Origin: Bacillota bacterium | Lineage (GTDB): Bacteria > Bacillota > Clostridia > Lachnospirales > Lachnospiraceae | Direction of reading: 5' to 3' | Assembly (NCBI GenBank): GCA_029224465.1 | Contig: JAQXUQ010000005.1 | Span: 1-64,000, forward strand | DNA length: 64,000 nucleotides | Part shown: in pieces, positions 36,877-47,304 of the stretch | Numbering within the stretch: position 1 is the first letter of the stretch | How the letters are laid out: each line of letters opens with the position of its first letter | Made by a program: the position numbers and the translations under genes | Notes under the pieces: model-generated | The model's input: only the letters and a program-made list of their open reading frames with translations | The model's database searches: none | Told to the model about the DNA's origin: nothing

Positions 36877-38283
36877 ATGATCCACCAGTACAAGTTAAAC
36901 GGTTACAATATCATTCTGGATACTTACAGCGGCAGCGTGCATGTCACGGATGAGGTCGCCTACGATGCGGTTGAAGGGCTGGATGCCGGAAAACCGCGCA
37001 GCGAGATTGCAGCGCAGCTGCTTGACAAATATAAGGACAAGGGCGTTACGGGCAAGGATATCGAGGACACATTCAGCGATATCGACGAACTGATCTCGCA
37101 GGGAAAGCTCTTTTCCGAAGATATCTTTCAAGGTAAAGCATTTGATCTGAAGAACCGCAGCAATGTCGTCAAGGCGCTGTGTCTTCTGGTCGCGCATACC
37201 TGCAATCTGAACTGCTCGTATTGTTTTGCCTCCCAGGGAAAGTTCCACGGGCAGCAGGGCCTTATGGATTTTGAAACCGGGAAACGGGCGCTCGACTTTC
37301 TGGTGGAAAACTCGGGCCTGCGGAAGAATCTCGAGGTTGATTTCTTCGGCGGCGAGCCGCTGGTGAACTTTGAGGTATGCAAACAGCTGGTCGCGTACGC
37401 GCGGAGCATCGAGAAGGAGAAAAACAAGAACTTCCGCTTTACACTGACGACAAACGGCGTAAATCTGACTGACGAAGTCATTGCGTGGGCGAACAAAGAG
37501 TGCTACAACGTTGTTTTGTCGCTGGATGGCAGGAAAGAGGTCAATGACCGCTTCCGTGTGGATAAAAACGGGAACGGCTCGTATGACAGGATCGTTCCGA
37601 ATTTCCAGAAGCTCGTCGAAGCGCGCGGAGGAAAGGGATACTATATGCGCGGCACCTTCACGCATTACAACACCGACTTTACGAAGGACATTTTCCATAT
37701 GGCGGACGACCTTGGCTTCGACCAGCTGTCGATGGAGCCTGTCGTGACAGATCCCTCGAACCCGAGCGCGCTGACAGAGGAAGATCTGCCGGTGATTTAT
37801 CAGCAGTACGAAATTCTCGCGAAGGATATGATCCGCAGGGAGAAGGAAGGAAAGCCGATCACGTTCTACCATTACATGATCAATCTGACCGAAGGACCCT
37901 GTATCTACAAGCGGATTTCGGGATGCGGCTCGGGCACGGAATACATGGCCGTCACCGCGTGGGGAGATCTGTATCCGTGCCATCAGTTCGTCGGAGACGA
38001 GCAGTACAAGCTCGGCAATATCTGGGACGGCGTTACGAATACGGAACTTCGGGACGAGTTCAAGCTCTGCAATGTATACGCAAGACATGACTGCGACAAC
38101 TGCTGGGCAAGACTCTACTGCTCGGGCGGATGCGCCGCGAACGCTTACCATGCGACCGGCGACATTCACGGTACGTATGCGTACGGCTGTGATGTTTTCC
38201 GCAAGAGGATCGAGTGCGCGATCATGATCAAGGCCGCGGAAGCTGCGATGCAGGCGGAAAACGGACAGACGACAGACAGGTAA
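36877..38283 (+). CDS. scfB: SCIFF thioether radical SAM maturase
   Basis: HTCNLNCSYCFA radical SAM motif; SPASM-like C-terminal Cys cluster CDNCWARLYCSGGCAANAY; adjacent SCIFF precursor. Confidence 0.96.
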   Translation: MIHQYKLNGYNIILDTYSGSVHVTDEVAYDAVEGLDAGKPRSEIAAQLLDKYKDKGVTGKDIEDTFSDIDELISQGKLFSEDIFQGKAFDLKNRSNVVKALCLLVAHTCNLNCSYCFASQGKFHGQQGLMDFETGKRALDFLVENSGLRKNLEVDFFGGEPLVNFEVCKQLVAYARSIEKEKNKNFRFTLTTNGVNLTDEVIAWANKECYNVVLSLDGRKEVNDRFRVDKNGNGSYDRIVPNFQKLVEARGGKGYYMRGTFTHYNTDFTKDIFHMADDLGFDQLSMEPVVTDPSNPSALTEEDLPVIYQQYEILAKDMIRREKEGKPITFYHYMINLTEGPCIYKRISGCGSGTEYMAVTAWGDLYPCHQFVGDEQYKLGNIWDGVTNTELRDEFKLCNVYARHDCDNCWARLYCSGGCAANAYHATGDIHGTYAYGCDVFRKRIECAIMIKAAEAAMQAENGQTTDR

Positions 38284-38308
38284 TCCGGAAAATCGACAGG
38301 ACAGACAG

Positions 38309-38343
38309 TCAGGGACTGCGGGCAGCCGCGGTCCCTGATTTTT
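38309..38343 (+). terminator. Intrinsic terminator after scfB
   Basis: tcagggac-tgcgggcagccgcg-gtccctga followed by tttttc. Confidence 0.85.
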
Positions 38344-38399
38344 CTTTTGTGCGCATACGTGGTAAAATATCTTGATTATCTTGCGAAAGGATTTTCTGT

Positions 38400-39509
38400 A
38401 TGCGCAGAGAACGCATTTATGTCTGCCACACCTATTACCATGTGTATGTGGCGTGCCTGAAGGAACTGAACCTTACGGAGGAGGCAAAAGGCGGGGCGAC
38501 GCTTCTTCTGTCGTCGATGTCCACGGATTTCGGGGATCTGCTGCAGCGGGCAAAACAAAGCGGAATCTTCGAGGACGTCCTTCCCTATGATGAGAAGGCG
38601 TTTGAATTCTTTCCGGAACTTACAGAGCTGAAAAGAGACAGAGGCTCCCTTCTTTTGAACATGCTGCAGAGAATCCGGTTCGAGCGAAGGCTCGGGCAGC
38701 TCGAGGAGCCGTATGTGCCGGTCGACTTTGCAAAGTACAAAGACCGGTATGTTTTCTGCGATTCGGATCCCGTAGGCTGTTATCTCGCATATAAAAAACT
38801 TCCGTATCACGCGCTTGAGGACGGCCTGAACTGCCTGCGCTACAGGGATACGGCGCGCGAGGACAACGCGGGACATTTCAGCTTCAAGGCGAAGCTGGCC
38901 GCACTCGGCCTCATCTTCATTCAGAACGGATACAGCCGCTGGTGCGTGGACATGGAGGTCAACGATCTTTCGGTGCTGGATCATCCGATGGAGAAGATGG
39001 TCGAAGTTCCAAGAGAGAAACTTGTCCGCTCTCTATCGTGCAAGGACAGGGAGACGCTGGTCCGCCTTTTTATTCCCGCCAGGGAGGAGATTGCCGCCGC
39101 GCTGGAAAAGGCGCACGCGAAGGGCCTGCCGGTGATCCTGATTCTGACAGAGCCGCTCTGCAAAGACCTTGCGGTCAGAAGAAAACTGTTTGCGGACATG
39201 ATCGAGCAGTACGCTTATTCGGACGGAAAGAAGGGAACTGCCGTGATCAAGCCGCACCCGCGGGATCTTCTGGATTACAAAAAGGAATTTCCGGATGAAA
39301 TTGTGCTGGACGCACGGTTTCCGATGGAAATTTTAAATTTTCTGGATGTGCAGTTTGACCGTGTCGTCACGGTTTATACCGTGCCGGATGCGATTCACTG
39401 CGCGAAGGAGAAAATTTATCTCGGAAATGCGTTCATGGACCGTTATGAGCCGAAGGAAGCGCATGCGCACGTAACACACGCGGAAGCGGGGGAACAGAAA
39501 GAATGCTGA
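38400..39509 (+). CDS. GT52/polysialyltransferase-like glycosyltransferase
   Basis: YVCHTYYHVYVACL N-terminus and TAVIKPHPRD motif; first gene of glycan locus. Confidence 0.6.
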   Translation: MRRERIYVCHTYYHVYVACLKELNLTEEAKGGATLLLSSMSTDFGDLLQRAKQSGIFEDVLPYDEKAFEFFPELTELKRDRGSLLLNMLQRIRFERRLGQLEEPYVPVDFAKYKDRYVFCDSDPVGCYLAYKKLPYHALEDGLNCLRYRDTAREDNAGHFSFKAKLAALGLIFIQNGYSRWCVDMEVNDLSVLDHPMEKMVEVPREKLVRSLSCKDRETLVRLFIPAREEIAAALEKAHAKGLPVILILTEPLCKDLAVRRKLFADMIEQYAYSDGKKGTAVIKPHPRDLLDYKKEFPDEIVLDARFPMEILNFLDVQFDRVVTVYTVPDAIHCAKEKIYLGNAFMDRYEPKEAHAHVTHAEAGEQKEC

Positions 39510-41311
39510 AAATGTTCAGAAAAATTGGGCTTCTGCTCGACGCGCGCCAGAAGAGAAAGATGGTCTGGCTGGTTTTTCTCATGCTGATCGGAGCGCTTCT
39601 GGAGGCCCTCGGAATTACGCTTGTCATTCCGATTATGATGGCGATCGTTGATCCCGCCTCGATCCGGCAGAATAAATACCATATGGGTGATATTTACAAC
39701 CTGCTGGGAATGCGCAGCACGATCCAGTTTGCGGTCGTCATGATGGCCGCGATTATCGTTGTTTTTGTGCTGAAGAACCTTTTCCTGTTCTATCAGAACG
39801 TAGCGCTGCTCAAGTTCATTTATACGAACCAGTTTGAGACCAGCAACCGGATGATGATCAATTTCATGAAGCGGCCGTATGAGTATTATCTTGGCGCGAA
39901 CACGTCCATCATCCAGCGCAACATCACTTCGGACATCAACAACGTGTATGCGCTGATTCTGACGATCCTGCAGCTCACGTCCGAAGTTATCGTCTTCATT
40001 ATTCTGGTCTGCGTGCTGCTTCTTGTCGACGCGAAGATGATCGCGGTGATCGCGGGACTTTTAATCGGCGTCCTGATGATCGTAAAGTGGGTGATCAAGC
40101 CGATTATGATCCGCGCCGGCAAACAGAATCAGGACTTTTATACCGGACTGTTCCAGTGGATTTCCGAATCCGTGAACGCGATCAAGGAAATCAAAATCGG
40201 CGGCAAGGAGAACTACTTCATTAACGAATACGCGAGGTGCGGCAACGGTTATGTCAGCGCCGTGCAGAAGTACAATGTATTCAACTCGACGCCAAGGCTT
40301 CTGATCGAGACGGTTTTCATCACAGGCCTTGTCGGGTATATGCTGATCGAAGTTCTGCGCGGAGGCGCCGACCCTACCGCGATGATTTCACAGCTTGGCG
40401 TTTTCGCGGCAGCGGCCGCAAGGCTCCTGCCTTCCGCCAACAGAATCAACAACTACCTGACGAGCGTGGCTTACTTCTCGCCGTTTCTGGACAATGTCAG
40501 CGAAAATCTGCAGGCCGAAATTCATGAGAGCGGAAGATCCTATGATGTGAAGGACTATCCGGTCGGAGAAAACGTGACGAAGCTCCCGGTACACAGGGAA
40601 ATTCAGCTGCAGAATATCACCTACCGTTATCCGGGCGGCAATACCTATGTGTTCCGGAACGCGGATGTGACGTTCAGGGTCGGAGAGTCGATCGGTATCG
40701 TCGGACCTTCCGGCGCCGGCAAAACAACGATCATCGACATCATGCTCGGCCTTCTGCATCCCGAGAGCGGGAAGGTGCTCGCGGACGGCGTCGACGTACA
40801 GTCGAACTATAAGGGATGGCTTCGCAACATCGGCTACATCCCGCAGTCGATTTTTATGTTCAATACTTCGATCCGCAAAAACGTCGCCTTCGGCGTTCCG
40901 GAAGAAGACATCGACGATGAAAAGGTCTGGAAAGCGCTGCATGAAGCGCAGCTGGATGAGCATGTGCGCTCCCTGCCGGATGGCCTGGACACGCAGATCG
41001 GCGAGCGCGGCATCCGCTTTTCGGGCGGCCAGCGGCAGCGGATCGGCATCGCGAGAGCTTTGTACGAAGATCCGGAAGTGCTGGTGCTCGATGAAGCGAC
41101 AAGCGCGCTCGACAACGATACCGAGCAGGCCATCATGGACAGCATCAACCGCCTGCACGGAAGAAAGACACTGATCATTATCGCGCACAGGCTGGAAACA
41201 ATCGAAAAGTGCGATGTCGTGTACAGAGTGCAGGACGGCAAAATTGAACCCGAAGAGCATTACACCGAGAAGATTGAAGAGGCGCTTGCCCGCACAGGCG
41301 CGGGAAAGTAA
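39503..41311 (+). CDS. ABC transporter ATP-binding/permease (PglK-like flippase)
   Basis: N-terminal TM domain; GPSGAGKTT Walker A, FSGGQRQRIGIARAL signature, VLVLDEATSALD Walker B. Confidence 0.88.
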   Translation: MLKMFRKIGLLLDARQKRKMVWLVFLMLIGALLEALGITLVIPIMMAIVDPASIRQNKYHMGDIYNLLGMRSTIQFAVVMMAAIIVVFVLKNLFLFYQNVALLKFIYTNQFETSNRMMINFMKRPYEYYLGANTSIIQRNITSDINNVYALILTILQLTSEVIVFIILVCVLLLVDAKMIAVIAGLLIGVLMIVKWVIKPIMIRAGKQNQDFYTGLFQWISESVNAIKEIKIGGKENYFINEYARCGNGYVSAVQKYNVFNSTPRLLIETVFITGLVGYMLIEVLRGGADPTAMISQLGVFAAAAARLLPSANRINNYLTSVAYFSPFLDNVSENLQAEIHESGRSYDVKDYPVGENVTKLPVHREIQLQNITYRYPGGNTYVFRNADVTFRVGESIGIVGPSGAGKTTIIDIMLGLLHPESGKVLADGVDVQSNYKGWLRNIGYIPQSIFMFNTSIRKNVAFGVPEEDIDDEKVWKALHEAQLDEHVRSLPDGLDTQIGERGIRFSGGQRQRIGIARALYEDPEVLVLDEATSALDNDTEQAIMDSINRLHGRKTLIIIAHRLETIEKCDVVYRVQDGKIEPEEHYTEKIEEALARTGAGK

Positions 41312-41335
41312 CAGGAAGGCATGACCTGCGGCTTC

Positions 41336-41357
41336 GCCGCCAGGCAGACCTGGCGGC
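41336..41357. other. Intergenic hairpin
   Basis: GCCGCCAGG-caga-CCTGGCGGC, perfect 9-bp stem, no T-tract. Confidence 0.65.
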
Positions 41358-41413
41358 AGGCTCTGCGGCCGCGCTGCAGGTCTGCGGGACAGCTGCAGAG
41401 AGAGGTAAAACGT

Positions 41414-42541
41414 ATGTCACAGCCTACGGAGAAGCGGCGCATAGCATCCATTGAGCTTCTGCGCATTATATCGATGCTCATGGTCGTGACGCTGCACTAT
41501 ATTTCGAAGACGGACGCCCTTGCTCTCCCCGGAGACGAAATGACGCCGGCGCGGTACATGGGCGGGTTTCTCGAGTCCTTCTGCATCGTGGCGGTCAACG
41601 TGTATGTGCTGATCAGCGGATACTTCCTTTCCGCCGTGCCGTTTAAAGTAAGCCGCGGCGTCCGGCTTCTTGCGCAGGTCCTTTTCTATACGCTTCTGAT
41701 TCCGCCGGTTCTCCGGGCGGCGGGCCTTCCGGTTTACGGCCAGGGCGTCTGGAAGGCGGCGGCGTATTTTCTGCCGGTGTCAACGGAGCATTACTGGTTC
41801 GTAAGTGCGTATATTCTGATGCTCGTATTTTCCCCGCTTTTGAACGCGGCGGTGGAAAAACTGCAGAGGAAGGCACTGCGTACGGTCATTTTGCTTCTGT
41901 TATTCTTCACCTGTTTTTTAAAGAGTATTTCGCCGGTGCAGCTCGTTACGGACAGGATGGGGTATGATTTCGGCTGGTTCCTCGTACTGTATCTGCTCGC
42001 GGCATATATCAGAAAGTACGGCCTGCGCCGGCTCGAAGATCCGGTAAGAGCCGCTTGTGTCTATATCGGCAGTTGCCTCGCCACCTACGGGCTGCACGTC
42101 TGTCTGCATATCGTTAACGAAAAGTCCGGAGCGCTTTCGTATTACGCGACGGTGCCGTTTCATTACAATTCGCTGCTGTGCCTTACGGGGGCGCTCGGCT
42201 TTTTCAGTCTGTTCCGCTGCCTGCGGCTTCGGGAGAACGGCTTTGCCGCAGCCTTTTCCCGCGCAGTGGCGCCGTATGCGTTCGGTGTTTATCTGATTCA
42301 TGAACAGATCGATATTCGGGACAGATGGGTCATCTGGATGCAGACGCTGACGGGAAAGGTGCGGCAGGGATCGCCGCTCCGGTTTCTTCTGCAGGCGCTC
42401 GTTACGGCCGTGATTGTTTTTATCTGCTGCGCGCTGATCGACTACCTGCGGAGCAGACTGTTCAAGGCCGCATCGCGCTGCCTTCGCGGCAGCAGGATCG
42501 CGTCGGCGCTGCGGAAGGCGGACGCAATTTTTGCAAGATAA
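41414..42541 (+). CDS. Acyltransferase 3 family membrane protein
   Basis: RIASIELLRIISMLMVVTLHYISK N-terminus; about 10 TM. Confidence 0.9.
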   Translation: MSQPTEKRRIASIELLRIISMLMVVTLHYISKTDALALPGDEMTPARYMGGFLESFCIVAVNVYVLISGYFLSAVPFKVSRGVRLLAQVLFYTLLIPPVLRAAGLPVYGQGVWKAAAYFLPVSTEHYWFVSAYILMLVFSPLLNAAVEKLQRKALRTVILLLLFFTCFLKSISPVQLVTDRMGYDFGWFLVLYLLAAYIRKYGLRRLEDPVRAACVYIGSCLATYGLHVCLHIVNEKSGALSYYATVPFHYNSLLCLTGALGFFSLFRCLRLRENGFAAAFSRAVAPYAFGVYLIHEQIDIRDRWVIWMQTLTGKVRQGSPLRFLLQALVTAVIVFICCALIDYLRSRLFKAASRCLRGSRIASALRKADAIFAR

Positions 42542-42557
42542 CACGGGGACTTTCGAC

Positions 42558-44297
42558 ATGCTGAAAAAACTGAAAAAACTGCAGAATCCGCTCGAGAGAT
42601 ATGTTTTTCCGCTGCTTCTTGTCCTCTGGCCGCTTGCGGCACTGCGGCAGGGCGTCAGCGTGATGGACACGACTTACAGCCTTGCCAACTACCGGTATCC
42701 GCAGGGGGCCGGGACGATGTGGAACATCGCGACTTTCCTTGCCAATGTGACGGGAAGGGCGTTCATGGCGCTGCCGGTCGGAAAAACAATGGCCGGCATG
42801 AACCTTCTGTGCCTTCTTCTGATTTCTTTGACCGCGCTTGCCTGCTACTACGTTCTCGGCCGCATGATCCCGGGCTGGATGATCTTCTGCGGAGAATTTC
42901 TGGCAGCCGCGTTCTGCTGGTGCCCGGCAGTTATCCTGTATAATTATCTGACCTACCTTCTGCTGACGCTCGGCACATTGTTTCTGTTTCTGGCGGTTTC
43001 ATCGGTGCCGGAGAAGAAGCGGTATTATATTCTCGCCGGGGTCTGCCTTGGCCTGAATGTGACTGTCCGGTTCTCGAATCTTACGCAGGCAGCCTTGATT
43101 CTGGCACTCTGGTTCTGGTGCGCCTGCGCGGGAAAAAGATTTTCCGCCGCCGCCAAGAGGACGCTCCTCTGCGTATCCGGATACGCGGCGGGTTTCGGCG
43201 CGGGGTATTTTTTGTGCGCCGCGATGTACGGCCCCGCGGCTTACTGGCAGATGATTCCGCAGCTTTTTTCGGCGGCCGGAAATGTGCAGTCGTATACGGC
43301 GGCCGGCATGCTGCTTTCGACGCTCAGCGCATATGGACATACGCTCCGCTGGTTCCTGATCCTTGTGCCCTGTGTGATCATGGGCGCTATTTTCTTCGCG
43401 ATGCCGCTGCTTCGGAGCAAGGAGTGGCTGAAGCGGCTTCTGTATATTGCGGGGATCGTCGTGATCGTGCGGTTCTACTATTCGCGCGGCATGTTCAACA
43501 GGAACTATCAGGATTACGGCAGCATGTTCGAGTGGGGAATGATGCTGGTGATCCTGGCGCTCATCCTGTGCGTCATCGGAATGGCGGGTGCATACGGCGC
43601 GAATCCGGACGAGCGGTTCCTATCGGCCGCAGTATTTGTGACGATCCTGATTCTGCCGCTTGGCTCCAACAATTATACGTATCCGGTACTGAACTGCATG
43701 TTCATAACGGCGCCGTACACGCTCTGGATGCTGCGCAGAATCTGGCAGGAGACAAGACACACGGCGACACATTTTTCCTGGCACGCCATGACGGTGATGA
43801 TCCTCTGCATGACACTGGTACAGGGGAGTCTTTTCCACATTTTCTTCGCGTTCCGGGACGGAACGGATGGGATACGAAGAAGCGCCGTGATCCGGACGAT
43901 CCCGGTGGCCGCCGGCATGCACACGACGCCGGAGAACGCACAGGAACTCGAAGATCTGTGGCAGTATCTGCACTCGGAAGGCCTTACAGGGACGCCGGCT
44001 GTCGTTTTCGGCAGCGCGCCCGGCATTCACTATCTGATGGAGCTGCCGCCCGCGCTGGACAGCGCGTGGCCGGATCTTGACAGCTATCCCGCGGAGCAGT
44101 TTAAAGAGCAGCTGCGGCAGCTGAAGGAAGACAGCCTGCCCCTCATTATTCTGCATGAAGAAGAAAAACCGCAGTCGGCGTCTTCGGATGAGAAGTGCGG
44201 CGAGCTGTTCGATTTCATGCGGGACAATGCTTATCAGCAGGCATATACAGGCGGCGCCTACACGGTCTACACAGCCGCCGGAAAGGAACAAGAATGA
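42558..44297 (+). CDS. Polytopic membrane protein, GT-C-like
   Basis: Multiple TM segments; glycan locus context; no WWD-type oligosaccharyltransferase motif seen. Confidence 0.55.
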   Translation: MLKKLKKLQNPLERYVFPLLLVLWPLAALRQGVSVMDTTYSLANYRYPQGAGTMWNIATFLANVTGRAFMALPVGKTMAGMNLLCLLLISLTALACYYVLGRMIPGWMIFCGEFLAAAFCWCPAVILYNYLTYLLLTLGTLFLFLAVSSVPEKKRYYILAGVCLGLNVTVRFSNLTQAALILALWFWCACAGKRFSAAAKRTLLCVSGYAAGFGAGYFLCAAMYGPAAYWQMIPQLFSAAGNVQSYTAAGMLLSTLSAYGHTLRWFLILVPCVIMGAIFFAMPLLRSKEWLKRLLYIAGIVVIVRFYYSRGMFNRNYQDYGSMFEWGMMLVILALILCVIGMAGAYGANPDERFLSAAVFVTILILPLGSNNYTYPVLNCMFITAPYTLWMLRRIWQETRHTATHFSWHAMTVMILCMTLVQGSLFHIFFAFRDGTDGIRRSAVIRTIPVAAGMHTTPENAQELEDLWQYLHSEGLTGTPAVVFGSAPGIHYLMELPPALDSAWPDLDSYPAEQFKEQLRQLKEDSLPLIILHEEEKPQSASSDEKCGELFDFMRDNAYQQAYTGGAYTVYTAAGKEQE

Positions 44298-45442
44298 CAG
44301 ATATCAAAATTCCGTTTAACATTCCGCCGTATATCGGCAGTGAAATGGAGAATATCCGGATTGCCTGCGAACGCAATCACAAGATCTGCGGTGACGGTCC
44401 GTTCACGAAAAAGTGCAAAGGCTGGTTTGAAGCCAGAACAAATACGTCCAGCTGCCTCCTCACAACGTCTGGAACAGACGCGCTTGAGCTTGCTGCACTC
44501 CTGACCGGCGTCTCCCGGGGGGACGAAGTCATCATGCCGGCTTATACGTTCTGTTCAACCGCGGACGCGTTCGTTCTGCGCGGCGCGGTGCCGGTCTTTG
44601 TCGATATCCGGCCGGACACCATGAACATCGACGAGACGAAAATCGAGGATGCCATCACGGACAGAACGAAGGTCATCGTGCCGGTGCATTACGCGGGCGT
44701 TGCCTGCGAAATGGATAAGATCATGGATATCGCGAAGCGCCATCATCTTCTCGTTGTGGAGGACGCCGCGCAGGGGGTCATGGCAAAGTACAAGGGGAAA
44801 GACCTCGGGGCGATCGGCGACTACGGCTGCTATTCCTTCCACGAGACCAAGAACTACAGTATGGGAGAAGGCGGAGCGACGCTGATCAGAGATCCGGAAA
44901 ACATTGAGCGCGCCGAGATCTTCCGTGAGAAGGGAACGAACCGGAGCAAGTTTTTCCGCGGGCAGATCGACAAGTACACCTGGGTCAGCTACGGCTCGTC
45001 GTATCTGCCGAGCGAGCTCAATGCCGCCTATCTGTACGCGCAGCTGCAGCACGCGGAAATGATCAACAATACCAGGCTCGCCAGATGGAACCGGTATTAT
45101 GAAGAGCTTACGCCGCTTGCCGAGGCGGGACGGATCTCTCTTCCGGTCATTCCGCAGGGGTGCGAGCACAACGCGCATATGTTTTACATCAAGACAAAGG
45201 ATCTGGAAGAACGCCAGAAGCTGATCGGGTATCTGCGGGAACACGGTATTCTTGCGGTCTTCCATTACATTCCGCTGCATACGGCGCCGGCGGGCGTCCG
45301 TTATTGCCGTTTCCACGGCGAGGACGTTTATACGACAAAGGAAAGCGAGCGGCTGCTGCGGCTTCCGATGTACTATTCGCTCACAGAGGAAAACGTGGAT
45401 GAAGTCGTCACAAGAATCAATGAGTTCTACCGCGCGAACTGA
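44294..45442 (+). CDS. DegT/DnrJ/EryC1/StrS aminotransferase, WecE-like
   Basis: TSGTDALELAALL, DEVIMPAYTFCSTADAFVLRGAVPVFVDI, SFHETKNYSMGEGGA; ATGA overlap with upstream gene. Confidence 0.9.
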   Translation: MTDIKIPFNIPPYIGSEMENIRIACERNHKICGDGPFTKKCKGWFEARTNTSSCLLTTSGTDALELAALLTGVSRGDEVIMPAYTFCSTADAFVLRGAVPVFVDIRPDTMNIDETKIEDAITDRTKVIVPVHYAGVACEMDKIMDIAKRHHLLVVEDAAQGVMAKYKGKDLGAIGDYGCYSFHETKNYSMGEGGATLIRDPENIERAEIFREKGTNRSKFFRGQIDKYTWVSYGSSYLPSELNAAYLYAQLQHAEMINNTRLARWNRYYEELTPLAEAGRISLPVIPQGCEHNAHMFYIKTKDLEERQKLIGYLREHGILAVFHYIPLHTAPAGVRYCRFHGEDVYTTKESERLLRLPMYYSLTEENVDEVVTRINEFYRAN

Positions 45443-47243
45443 CAGATTAAAAAGCGCCGCGGCAGCAGCTTCCGTAACGCTCCTGTTCGTATGTTTCATC
45501 AGCGTGAAATGGGATTTTTACTGGGATCTGAACGATGATTTCATGATCGACCGGTTACTGACCGGTGCCTATACCGGGCGGCCTGCCGCACATGATATCC
45601 AGAACATGTTTCCTTTCAGCTTTGTCGTCAGCCGGCTGCAGATCCTGCTTCCCTTTGCGGACTGGTACGCGCTTATTCTGTGTCTTTGCCAGTTCGGCGC
45701 GCTGTTTCTTGTCCTGTACAGGCTCCTCCGGAAGAAGATGCGGACCGGCGCGGTCCTTGCGGTATTTCTTACGGCCGGCATGTTGCCGCGGCATTTTGTG
45801 TTCATCCAGTATTCGGTGACGGTCGGGATCCTCGGAGCCGCCGCGGTTTTCTGGTTCCTTACGATGGAGCCTTTTCAGAATCTGCGGGGATACCTTTCCG
45901 GCGCGCTGCCGGGCATCGCCCTGATGCTGCAGGGATACCTGATCCGGTCGGAGATGATGCTGTTTATGACGCCCGTGTGCGCCCTTGCGATTCTTTTCAG
46001 AACGCTGGATCTTGTCCGCACAGGACAAAGAACCGGCGGGGATGCTGCGGGAAGGAGAACGCGGTTTGAAACCGTCAAAAAGACCGCGCTTCTTCTTGCG
46101 TGCGCGGGCCTTGTTCTCGGCACATCGTTTACAGCCGTGTACGCGGCGGACAAAACTGCATACAGCGGGGAGTGGACTTCGTTCCGCTCGTTTTTTGACG
46201 CGCGGACGAAGCTGTACGATTTCGCGGATATCCGCGATGTTCCCTACGATGAAAACCGGGACTTTTATGAAAGCATCGGCGTAACGCGCGGGGAAGTGAC
46301 ACTCCTTGAAAACTATAACTTCGGTCTGGACGAAAATCTGGATGCCGGAAAGCTGCAGGCTATTGCCGATTACGCCTATGAGAAAGCGCACGCCGGACAG
46401 AATCAGAAAGACAGAATCCGCAGTGCCCTCTGGAACTACAGGACATCTCTGGGGCCCTCGGGCGATATGCCGTACAGCATGCTCGCTTTTACGCTTTACG
46501 GACTGGTTCTTATTACGGCACTTCTTAGCATCGCGGGAGCGTCCGCGGCAGAGAACCGGCGGTACGCCGGACTGGAGGCGGCGGAGACGCTCGTCCGCGC
46601 GGGACTTGTTTTTCTTGTCCGCAGCGCGCTTCTTCTGTATCTGCAGTATAATAACCGTCCGGTTGCGCGGCTGACGCACAGTCTGTACCTTGCGGAAGCC
46701 GTACTTCTTGCGGCGCTGCTCCTGCGGCAGGGAGATGCGTTCTTTAAGAACCGGCAGGGTACGCCTAAGGCACTGCGGCATTCGGCTGCGGTTATTGTGA
46801 CGCTGGCGCTTTTTCTCGCGGCGCTGTCGCAATACCGCAGTGTCGAGGCAGAATACGCGAAAAGAGAGAGTGTAAATGCGGACTGGGCGTCTCTGATGGA
46901 TTACACGGCGGAGCATAAAGACAGTCTCTTTCTTGTCGATGTTTATTCGAGCGTGGATTTTTCCGAGAAAATGTTCACGGGGAAAAGAAAGGAAGGCAGC
47001 TGGGACCTTGCGGGCGGCTGGGTTTACGGCAGTCCGCTGCAGAAGGAGAAGCTTGCGAAGGAAGGGTATGCATCCTTTCAGGACGCGCTTTTAAGCGACG
47101 GCCCGGTCTATCTGGTCTGCCGAAGGGACGCGGATACATCGTGGCTGACCGCATACTTTGCAGGCAAAGGGCAGCAGGTCATGGTGAACGCCGCGGACAC
47201 GATCGGGGACTGCTGGACCGTCTATAAGGCGGACCGTTGGTGA
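45420..47243 (+). CDS. Large polytopic membrane protein of glycan locus
   Basis: About 10 TM; start overlaps previous gene by 23 nt; no confident family. Confidence 0.5.
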   Translation: MSSTARTDRLKSAAAAASVTLLFVCFISVKWDFYWDLNDDFMIDRLLTGAYTGRPAAHDIQNMFPFSFVVSRLQILLPFADWYALILCLCQFGALFLVLYRLLRKKMRTGAVLAVFLTAGMLPRHFVFIQYSVTVGILGAAAVFWFLTMEPFQNLRGYLSGALPGIALMLQGYLIRSEMMLFMTPVCALAILFRTLDLVRTGQRTGGDAAGRRTRFETVKKTALLLACAGLVLGTSFTAVYAADKTAYSGEWTSFRSFFDARTKLYDFADIRDVPYDENRDFYESIGVTRGEVTLLENYNFGLDENLDAGKLQAIADYAYEKAHAGQNQKDRIRSALWNYRTSLGPSGDMPYSMLAFTLYGLVLITALLSIAGASAAENRRYAGLEAAETLVRAGLVFLVRSALLLYLQYNNRPVARLTHSLYLAEAVLLAALLLRQGDAFFKNRQGTPKALRHSAAVIVTLALFLAALSQYRSVEAEYAKRESVNADWASLMDYTAEHKDSLFLVDVYSSVDFSEKMFTGKRKEGSWDLAGGWVYGSPLQKEKLAKEGYASFQDALLSDGPVYLVCRRDADTSWLTAYFAGKGQQVMVNAADTIGDCWTVYKADRW

Positions 47244-47304
47244 GTGCGGATGATGGAGCGCCCCGGCAGGCTCCGGAATTTTAAAAAGCCGCGGAGGATG
47301 CGGA

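Noticed and set aside
36895-38169. 424-aa antisense ORF opposite scfB
   Set aside because: The scfB strand encodes a clear radical SAM protein; the antisense ORF follows from codon bias and has no recognisable domain.
42558-44297. PglB/STT3-type oligosaccharyltransferase
   Set aside because: Polytopic like GT-C enzymes, but no WWD-type catalytic motif was found.
45555-46916. 453-aa antisense ORF rich in Arg/Lys
   Set aside because: Mirror of a hydrophobic membrane protein; composition typical of spurious antisense translation.
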